DNA from: an uncultured Collinsella sp. | GTDB lineage: Bacteria; Actinomycetota; Coriobacteriia; Coriobacteriales; Coriobacteriaceae | Direction of reading: 5' to 3' | Assembly: GCA_902464965.1 (NCBI GenBank) | Contig: CABQLI010000067.1 | Coordinates: 1 to 11,195, forward strand | Length of the DNA: 11,195 nt | Part shown: positions 1-11,195 of the stretch, one piece after another | Layout: each line of letters opens with the position of its first letter | Position numbering within the stretch: position 1 is the stretch's first letter | Notes under the pieces: model-generated | Seen by the model: the letters and a program-made list of their open reading frames with translations, nothing else | The model's database searches: none | What the model was told of the DNA's origin: nothing | Translations under genes and position numbers: made by a program

Positions 1-14
1 AGCCAGGGTTGCCG

Positions 15-43
15 TTGACCGACGCCGGGGTCCCCGCCATAAT
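15..43 (+). promoter_or_regulatory. Sigma-A type promoter of rplJ-rplL
   Basis: A -35 box TTGACC (15-20) and a -10 box CATAAT (38-43) each match the vegetative consensus at five of six positions and are separated by exactly 17 bp. Transcription would start near position 50, giving a leader of about 210 nt before rplJ. The spacer holds a perfect small palindrome, CGGGG-T-CCCCG (26-36). The placement directly upstream of an L10-type leader supports the call. No experimental start site is visible from sequence alone. Confidence 0.75.
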
Positions 44-60
44 ACTTTCGGTTCACGCAC

Positions 61-195
61 GAATCCGCTGCCAGAGACAGCCGGCGCAAACGGGTCTTAC
101 CCGCGAGCTTAATGGGATATCCCGCCAGCCGAGGTGGTCGAGTAGATATGTCTTCTCGCCCCCGTCGCTCATGCAGCGCGGGGGCTTTCTTTTTG
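61..195 (+). ncRNA. Ribosomal protein L10 leader (autoregulatory attenuator RNA)
   Basis: The segment has the landmarks of the L10 leader family: CAGAGACAGCCGG (72-84) on the 5' side, GCTTAAT (107-113) in the middle and GCCAGCCGAGGTGG (124-137) on the 3' side. The strands 80-86 and 123-129 pair with a single C-A mismatch and enclose a hairpin (91-94 with 100-103) and the palindrome GGGATATCCC (114-123). A terminator-type hairpin follows at 158-185. In Bacillus, L10 in complex with L7/L12 binds this leader and causes premature termination of rplJL; the same role is inferred here. The segment GAGGTGGTCGAG (131-142) can pair imperfectly with CTCGCCCC (155-162), the 5' strand of the terminator, and could act as an antiterminator. 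Family assignment is by recall of the consensus, without a covariance search. Confidence 0.75.
158..194 (+). terminator. Leader attenuator hairpin with U-tract upstream of rplJ
   Basis: GCCCCCG (158-164) pairs perfectly with CGGGGGC (179-185), and an inner stem CGCT/AGCG (166-169 with 175-178) closes a five-base loop. The run TTTCTTTTT (186-194) follows directly, so this is an intrinsic terminator inside the leader, 65 nt before the rplJ start. It makes sense only as a conditional attenuator. A second copy of GCCCCCGTC at 201-209 could compete for the same G-rich strand once transcribed. Confidence 0.8.
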
Positions 196-259
196 GACAT
201 GCCCCCGTCACGTCCTTGTGGCGGACCGTGCCCGGAAAGAATTCGAGGAGGTGTAATTC

Positions 260-781
260 ATGCCCCAGCAGTACAAAATCGACAAGGTTGCAGAGATCGA
301 GTCCCGTATCGCCGAGAACGCCGGTCTGTTCGTCGTCAACTACAACGGTCTGACGGTTAAGCAGGCTCAGGAGCTGCGTCATCAGCTTCGCGAGTGCGGC
401 GCCGAGATGAAGGTCTACAAGAACAACCTGGTCAAGATCGCTCTCAAGAACCAGGAGCAGCCCGAGATCGACGAGATCCTCGCCGGCCCCGTCGCTTATG
501 TGTTCTACGAGACCGAGCCGGTCGAGGCCGCTAAGGCCCTTAAGGACTTCTCCGCTAAGTCCAAGGGCGTCCTTGAGATCAAGGGCGGTATCTCCGACGG
601 CAAGGCCGTTTCCGCTGATGATGTTAAGGCTATCGCCGAGCTGCCCACCAAGGATCAGCTTCTCGGCCAGATTGCCGGTCTCATCTCCGGTTTCGCTCGC
701 GACATCGCTGTCTGCGTCAACGGCGTTTCCTCTGGTCTCGCTCGTTCGATCCAGCAGGTCTCCGAGCAGAAGGCAGCCTAG
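260..781 (+). CDS. rplJ: 50S ribosomal protein L10
   Basis: This 173-residue protein is the stalk base of the large ribosomal subunit: its N-terminal domain binds 23S rRNA with L11, and its C-terminal helix carries the L7/L12 dimers that recruit translation GTPases. The sequence shows the family's start (a helix with KVAEIESRIAENAG, then FVVNYNGLTVKQAQELR), the middle KVYKNNLVKIAL, and the GPVAYVFYE segment. The length is usual for the family (about 165-175). The last ~30 residues form the helix region for L7/L12 binding. The ATG is fixed by a strong Shine-Dalgarno GAGGAGGTG (245-253) about 7 nt upstream. It is first in a two-gene unit with rplL, 102 nt downstream. Expression is probably controlled by the L10 leader just upstream. 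Codon use is strongly biased, as expected for a highly expressed gene. Confidence 0.98.
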   Translation: MPQQYKIDKVAEIESRIAENAGLFVVNYNGLTVKQAQELRHQLRECGAEMKVYKNNLVKIALKNQEQPEIDEILAGPVAYVFYETEPVEAAKALKDFSAKSKGVLEIKGGISDGKAVSADDVKAIAELPTKDQLLGQIAGLISGFARDIAVCVNGVSSGLARSIQQVSEQKAA

Positions 782-796
782 TTGCTGTTTTCACCC

Positions 797-865
797 GCGG
801 CGGCAACGCCGCACCCCTGGCGCATTCGCGCTGTGTTTTAACTGATCTCCGTGCATCCGCACGGA
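797..865 (+). other. Three consecutive hairpins between rplJ and rplL
   Basis: The 102-nt gap holds three stem-loops. The first (797-812) has a perfect 6-bp GCGGCG/CGCCGC stem capped by GCAA, a GNRA tetraloop. The second (820-831) is GCGC-ATTC-GCGC followed by TGTGTTTTA, a weak terminator-like arrangement. The third (848-865) is a perfect 7-bp TCCGTGC/GCACGGA stem with an ATCC loop, ending 5 nt before the rplL ribosome-binding site (AAAGGA, 871-876). They may stabilise or process the mRNA, or tune the L10 to L7/L12 ratio; that role is inference. Confidence 0.6.
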
Positions 866-883
866 AACCGAAAGGACTTAGAA

Positions 884-1261
884 ATGGCTAAGCTTACCAC
901 CGATGAGATCATCGATGCTCTTAAGGAAATGACCCTTCTCGAGGCTTCCGAGCTCGTCAAGGCTATCGAGGACACCTTCGGCGTTTCCGCCGCTGCTCCT
1001 GCCGCTGTTGTCGCCGCTCCCGCTGCTGGCGCTGCTGAGGCCGAGGAGAAGACCGAGTTTGACGTCGTGCTCGAGGGCTTCGGCGACAACAAGATCCAGG
1101 TCATCAAGGCCGTCCGTGAGCTCACCAACCTTGGCCTGAAGGAGGCCAAGGAGGTCGTCGAGGGCGCTCCTAAGGCTGTTCTCGAGGGTGCCAAGAAGGA
1201 GGACGCCGAGGCTGCCAAGGAGAAGCTCGAGGCTGCTGGCGCTGCTGTCACCCTCAAGTAA
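884..1261 (+). CDS. rplL: 50S ribosomal protein L7/L12
   Basis: This 125-residue acidic protein forms the flexible stalk dimers that bind L10 and stimulate the GTPase activity of EF-Tu, EF-G and IF2. Domains in order are the N-terminal dimerisation helices (about 1-34, ending IEDTFGVS), an alanine-rich hinge (about 35-54, AAAPAAVVAAPAAGAA), and the globular C-terminal domain (about 56-125) with EKTEFDVVLEGFG, KIQVIKAVRELTNLGLKEAKEVVE and the final GAAVTLK. The length is typical. The start MAKLTTDEII is preceded by AAAGGA (871-876) at 7 nt; an in-frame GTG at 851 would add 11 residues unlike the family and lies in a hairpin, so it was not used. It is second after rplJ, and the unit ends in a strong terminator, so L7/L12 transcription probably does not continue into rpoB here. 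Confidence 0.98.
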   Translation: MAKLTTDEIIDALKEMTLLEASELVKAIEDTFGVSAAAPAAVVAAPAAGAAEAEEKTEFDVVLEGFGDNKIQVIKAVRELTNLGLKEAKEVVEGAPKAVLEGAKKEDAEAAKEKLEAAGAAVTLK

Positions 1262-1290
1262 TCAGGCTTTCTCGCCAGATTTCTTTGCAG

Positions 1291-1327
1291 ACGGGGTTCG
1301 CATTGCGAGCCCCGTTTTTTTGTTTTT
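1291..1327 (+). terminator. Intrinsic terminator of rplJ-rplL
   Basis: An 11-bp stem pairs 1291-1301 with 1305-1315 (arms ACGGGG and CCCCGT outermost, one G-U pair, ATT loop). It is followed by a T-rich run from 1315 to 1327 broken by one G. It starts 29 nt after the rplL stop codon. The strength of the stem and T-run suggests efficient termination before galU. Confidence 0.93.
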
Positions 1328-1399
1328 CGGTCCCTCGACATCGGTGGCTCAAACTGCCATGTTCTGTGATTTGCGTCGTATCGGGTGCCCTGCCGCTGG

Positions 1400-1433
1400 G
1401 CAATAAAATTGCACCATTCGAGCAATAATTTGC
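1400..1433 (+). promoter_or_regulatory. Tandem palindromes upstream of the galU promoter (possible operator or UP element)
   Basis: GCAAT-AAA-ATTGC (1400-1412) and GCAA-TAAT-TTGC (1422-1433) are two related palindromes whose centres are about 21-22 bp apart, close to two helical turns. They lie 18-51 bp upstream of the proposed -35 box in an A+T-rich patch within a GC-rich genome. This suits a regulator binding as tandem dimers, or an UP-like element for the alpha subunit. No particular regulator is recognised. Confidence 0.35.
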
Positions 1434-1450
1434 GTTGACCTGCTGAAGAA

Positions 1451-1478
1451 TTGTCTCTGCCTTGTAGTGACATATAGT
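1451..1478 (+). promoter_or_regulatory. Probable sigma-A promoter of galU
   Basis: TTGTCT (1451-1456) and TATAGT (1473-1478) are separated by 16 bp and match the -35 and -10 consensus at four and five of six positions. The predicted start near 1485 gives a leader of about 90 nt. A TTGACC at 1435-1440 has no -10 box at the right distance. The preceding terminator means galU needs its own promoter, which supports this choice. Confidence 0.6.
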
Positions 1479-1514
1479 TCCAGCGGTAAGATGCTTGGGT
1501 ATCGCAATTTGGTC

Positions 1515-1553
1515 TGCGGCTGTGTGCCGCACGCATGGGGCGCTTTTGCGCCT
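1515..1553 (+). other. Two hairpins in the galU leader
   Basis: TGCGGC (1515-1520) pairs with GCCGCA (1526-1531) around a TGTGT loop, and GGCGC (1539-1543) pairs with GCGCC (1548-1552) around TTTT. Both lie between the predicted transcription start and the Shine-Dalgarno GAAAGGA (1556-1562). No T-tract follows, so they are not terminators. They may affect mRNA stability or translation of galU, but nothing specific is recognised. Confidence 0.45.
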
Positions 1554-1574
1554 GCGAAAGGATCTTTGAATAAC

Positions 1575-2483
1575 ATGAAGGCAATCATCCCCGCCGCCGG
1601 TCTTGGCACGCGTTTTCTGCCTGGCACCAAGTGCACGCCCAAAGAGATGCTGCCGGTGCTCGACAAGCCCGTCATTCAGTACGTCGTCGAGGAGGCGCTC
1701 GACCCCGAGGAAGTCGACGACGCCATCATCGTTACTTCTCCCGGCAAGCCCGAGCTACTGAACTACTTCCAGCCCGATCGCTCGCTCGAGAACCTGCTGC
1801 GCGAGCGCGGCAAGAACGCCTATGCCGATGCCGTCGCCCACGCTGGCGGTATGCCGGTCGACTTCCGCTATCAGTACGAGCCCAAGGGCCTCGGCCATGC
1901 TATTCGCTCTGCTGCCGACGCTGTGGCAGGGGAGAACTTCCTGGTTCTTCTGGGCGACTACGTTGTGCCTAACCGCGACATCTGCGACAAGATGCTCGCC
2001 GTTTCCAAGGAGCACGGTGGCGCTTCGGTTATCGCCGTCGCTGCTTGCTCGCCCGAGGAAGTCAGCCGCTACGGCGTTATCGCCGGTGAGCGCGTCGGTT
2101 CGCTCGAGGGTGCCGAGGACGTTGCCGATGCAGAGCCGGGCGCTGTCTGGCGTATCGGCGGTCTGGTCGAGAAGCCCGCTCCCGAGGCGGCTCCGTCCAA
2201 CCTGTACATCGTCGGTCGCTACTTGCTGAGCCCGCTGGTCATGGACCTGCTGGCAGATCAGCAGGCCGGCAAGGGCGGCGAGATCCAGCTCACCGACGCC
2301 ATGGCCCGTTCGCTCGACCGTGAGGCCATGTATGCCGTCGTCATCGACCCGCTGTCGGGCTACGACACCGGCACTCCCTCTGGCTGGATGGCCACCAACG
2401 CCCTCATGGCTGCAAGCGATCCTCGCTTTGCCGATGCCTTCTGGGACGCCATCGACGAGCGCGGCGGATTGATGCGCAAGTAA
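1575..2483 (+). CDS. galU: UTP--glucose-1-phosphate uridylyltransferase (UDP-glucose pyrophosphorylase)
   Basis: This 302-residue cytoplasmic enzyme makes UDP-glucose from UTP and glucose 1-phosphate, the precursor for envelope glycolipids, capsule sugars and UDP-galactose. The nucleotide-binding signature PAAGLGTRFLP lies at residues 6-16, followed by TPKEMLPVLDKPVIQYVVEEA with the active-site lysine of PKEMLP at 23. Further family blocks are YEPKGLGHAI, the metal-binding LLGDY (usually LPDD in the family), IGGLVEKP, and near the end EIQLTDAM and DTG. Length matches bacterial GalU (about 290-305). The ATG at 1575 is preferred because the family starts MKAIIPAAG and GAAAGGA (1556-1562) lies 12 nt upstream; the frame stays open further 5' but the added residues are unlike the family. 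It has its own promoter and terminator. Its position between rplL and rpoB is unusual. Confidence 0.95.
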   Translation: MKAIIPAAGLGTRFLPGTKCTPKEMLPVLDKPVIQYVVEEALDPEEVDDAIIVTSPGKPELLNYFQPDRSLENLLRERGKNAYADAVAHAGGMPVDFRYQYEPKGLGHAIRSAADAVAGENFLVLLGDYVVPNRDICDKMLAVSKEHGGASVIAVAACSPEEVSRYGVIAGERVGSLEGAEDVADAEPGAVWRIGGLVEKPAPEAAPSNLYIVGRYLLSPLVMDLLADQQAGKGGEIQLTDAMARSLDREAMYAVVIDPLSGYDTGTPSGWMATNALMAASDPRFADAFWDAIDERGGLMRK

Positions 2484-2503
2484 GCCTTCGGACATCGACA
2501 TTT

Positions 2504-2536
2504 ACGGGCGCGGACCTCGGTTCGCGCCCGTTTTTT
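2504..2536 (+). terminator. Intrinsic terminator of galU
   Basis: A stem of about 12 bp pairs 2504-2515 with 2520-2531; the outer part ACGGGCGCG/CGCGCCCGT is perfect, followed by a G-U and two more pairs around CTCG. Six T residues (2531-2536) follow. It begins 21 nt after the galU stop, so transcription from galU should not reach rpoB efficiently. Confidence 0.93.
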
Positions 2537-2559
2537 ATAAGAGCTGCGATTGCTGGCTC

Positions 2560-2592
2560 TCTGTTCACAGAAAATATATGAACAGATGTTCG
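2560..2592 (+). promoter_or_regulatory. Overlapping inverted repeats, one resembling a LexA (SOS) box
   Basis: TCTGTTCA (2560-2567) and TGAACAGA (2579-2586) form a perfect 8-bp inverted repeat with an 11-nt spacer. The right arm also forms a second palindrome, TGAACAGATGTTCG (2579-2592). Its core GAAC-AGAT-GTTC fits the Gram-positive LexA/DinR consensus CGAACRNRYGTTYC at 12 of 14 positions. The region lies between the galU terminator and the rpoB promoter, about 90 bp upstream of the latter. It looks like an operator with three half-sites; which protein binds it, and for what gene, is not shown by the sequence. Confidence 0.4.
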
Positions 2593-2669
2593 ATACACAT
2601 ACATCTACCTGCGTATTTTCTGTCGAAAAACTTTGCTACTCCAAAAACTCAATCGCGTCAAGGCTTTTC

Positions 2670-2697
2670 TTGCCCAACGGTCGGTACCTGATAAACT
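2670..2697 (+). promoter_or_regulatory. Probable promoter of rpoB-rpoC with extended -10
   Basis: TTGCCC (2670-2675) and TAAACT (2692-2697) are 16 bp apart, and the -10 is preceded by TGA, giving the TGn extension typical of strong promoters. The predicted start near 2704 leaves a leader of about 66 nt. A galU terminator upstream means rpoBC needs a promoter in this gap, and this is the best match seen. The rest of the gap (2593-2669) is A+T-rich, with a small TTTTC/GAAAA inverted repeat at 2616-2629 and no gene. Confidence 0.6.
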
Positions 2698-2713
2698 ATT
2701 AGGTTGCGATAAC

Positions 2714-2734
2714 TGGCGAAGCTATGCCTCGCCA
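2714..2734 (+). other. Hairpin in the rpoB leader
   Basis: TGGCGA (2714-2719) pairs with TCGCCA (2729-2734), and after one mismatch GC pairs with GC around a TAT loop. It lies 20 nt before the Shine-Dalgarno GAAGGAGG (2754-2761), with no T-tract. It would be close to the 5' end of the transcript and may protect it or affect rpoB translation. Confidence 0.45.
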
Positions 2735-2770
2735 ACCCACCGAGCATTTCCGTGAAGGAGGAAAAACCTG

Positions 2771-6262
<3,492 letters not shown>

Positions 6263-6268
6263 TTGACT

Positions 6269-10744
<4,476 letters not shown>

Positions 10745-10770
10745 TTTCCAAGTACGTTAACCGTCCTTCC

Positions 10771-10807
10771 AAAGACCCGTTTCCCAACAGGGAAGCGGGT
10801 CTTTTTT
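10771..10807 (+). terminator. Intrinsic terminator of rpoB-rpoC
   Basis: A stem of 13 or more base pairs (10773-10785 with 10790-10802; AGACCCG/CGGGTCT outermost, TTCCC/GGGAA inner, one T-G pair, AACA loop) is followed by six T residues (10802-10807). It starts 27 nt after the rpoC stop codon and separates the polymerase operon from the sigma factor gene. Confidence 0.95.
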
Positions 10808-10814
10808 GTTGAAG

Positions 10815-10856
10815 AAAACCTGCCAAAAAGGGACAGGTTTATTTTGGTAGGTTTTT
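10815..10856 (+). repeat. Three related AAACCTG half-sites forming alternative hairpins
   Basis: AAACCTGCC (10816-10824) can pair with CAGGTTT (10834-10840), giving a compact stem, or in a longer form AAAACCTGCCAAAA (10815-10828) with TTTTGGTAGGTTTT (10842-10855), a 14-bp stem with one G-U pair. The two pairings exclude each other. The A- and T-rich flanks could also make it a bidirectional terminator. It sits just after the rpoC terminator and before the sigma factor promoter. Function is not recognised. Confidence 0.5.
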
Positions 10857-10868
10857 CCTGCTTGAATT

Positions 10869-10896
10869 TGAAACATTCCGTTCGGTCAAAGCGTAT
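10869..10896 (+). promoter_or_regulatory. ECF-type promoter upstream of the sigma factor gene
   Basis: TGAAAC (10869-10874) and CGTAT (10892-10896), 17 bp apart, match the sigma-W/sigma-M type ECF promoter pattern of Bacillus (TGAAAC, 16-17 bp, CGTA or CGTC). The expected start near 10903 leaves about 43 nt to the ATG. No good vegetative promoter was found here: TTGAAA (10868) has no -10 at 16-18 bp. ECF genes are often self-activated, which would fit, but this is inference from sequence. Confidence 0.5.
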
Positions 10897-10945
10897 CTAT
10901 GGTGAGGGCCTCAGCAAGAAACATCAGCATCACCGGGAGGTGATT

Positions 10946-11195
10946 ATGGAAGAACAAGCTTTTAGACAGGCGGTTGAAGATCACAGGGATGTCGTGTTTC
11001 GAATCGCATTGACGTACCTGCGCGATCGTGCCGATGCCGACGATATTGCCCAAGATGTCTTTCTTAAGCTGCTTAAAAGCGATGGACATTTTGAGAGTTG
11101 GGAGCATCTTCGCCGCTGGCTTATCCGGGTCACGATCAATGAATGCAAATCGCTCTTTCGAAAGCCGTGGAGGCGCGTGGAGGATATTGAGAACC
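10946..11195 (+). CDS. ECF-family RNA polymerase sigma factor, N-terminal part (cut by window end)
   Basis: The first 83 codons are present and the frame is open to the window edge. The start MEEQAFRQAVEDHRDVVFRIALTYL is followed by RDRADADDIAQDVFLKLL, the region 2.2 core-binding helix (DAxDIxQDVFLKL pattern), and then by WLIRVTINECKSLFRK, region 2.3-2.4, which recognises and melts the -10 element. The DNA-binding region 4 lies beyond the window, so whether the gene is intact is unknown. A strong GGGAGG (10935-10940) lies 5 nt before the ATG. Base use is lower in GC and less biased (AGA, TTT, AAA codons) than the preceding genes, fitting low expression or a different history. An anti-sigma gene may follow, as often in this family; the stimulus cannot be told. 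It is transcribed separately from rpoBC. Confidence 0.9.
   Translation, partial: MEEQAFRQAVEDHRDVVFRIALTYLRDRADADDIAQDVFLKLLKSDGHFESWEHLRRWLIRVTINECKSLFRKPWRRVEDIEN

Noticed and set aside
9..360. Short open frames overlapping the leader and the start of rplJ
   Set aside because: They cross the L10 leader and attenuator and run out of frame through rplJ; no family or ribosome-binding site supports them.
851..883. GTG at 851 as the start of rplL
   Set aside because: It adds 11 residues not found in L7/L12, lies in a hairpin, and has no ribosome-binding site; ATG at 884 has one.
1467..1574. Upstream in-frame starts for galU
   Set aside because: They would include the predicted promoter and leader hairpins, and the added residues do not resemble GalU proteins, which begin at MKAIIPAAG.
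6263..6268. TTG at 6263 as the start of rpoC
   Set aside because: It is only 3 nt from the AAGGAG ribosome-binding site; GTG at 6269 has normal spacing.
10886..11107. Minus-strand frame of 73 codons opposite the sigma factor gene
   Set aside because: It overlaps a clear ECF sigma coding region and has no recognisable family or convincing ribosome-binding site.

Overview
The window looks like a chromosomal core region from a high-GC Gram-positive bacterium. Its codons end mostly in C or G. RpoC carries the roughly 90-residue helical insert typical of Actinobacteria, and its catalytic aspartates fall at positions 535/537/539 as in Mycobacterium. Protein detail and gene order suggest class Coriobacteriia, possibly Collinsella or a close relative. 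The taxonomic call rests on memory of protein style, not on a search.

Layout, all genes on the + strand: a sigma-A promoter and L10-type attenuator leader (15-195); rplJ (L10); a hairpin-rich gap; rplL (L7/L12); a strong terminator; a gap with tandem palindromes and a promoter; galU (UDP-glucose pyrophosphorylase); a second strong terminator; a 287-bp gap with a LexA-like palindrome and an extended -10 promoter; rpoB and rpoC as a tightly coupled pair; a third terminator; a repeat-rich gap with an ECF-type promoter; and the 5' part of an ECF sigma factor gene cut by the window end. So rplJL, galU and rpoBC are three separately started and terminated units, unlike the classical continuous rplJL-rpoBC arrangement.

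The genes supply the ribosomal stalk (L10, L7/L12), the catalytic core of RNA polymerase (beta, beta'), a nucleotide-sugar enzyme for envelope glycans, and an alternative sigma factor that would bind that core.

The strongest unusual signals are inside the RNA polymerase. (1) Beta' ends in a long extension holding a domain that aligns without gaps to the DNA-binding C-terminal domain of the alpha subunit, keeping the equivalents of R265, N268, G296, K298 and E302. (2) Fork loop 2 of beta, nearly invariant in bacteria, is replaced by an unrelated loop eight residues longer. (3) Neighbouring bridge-helix and trigger-loop positions that are normally conserved also differ. Together these suggest a lineage-specific remodelling of the polymerase active centre and of its DNA contacts.
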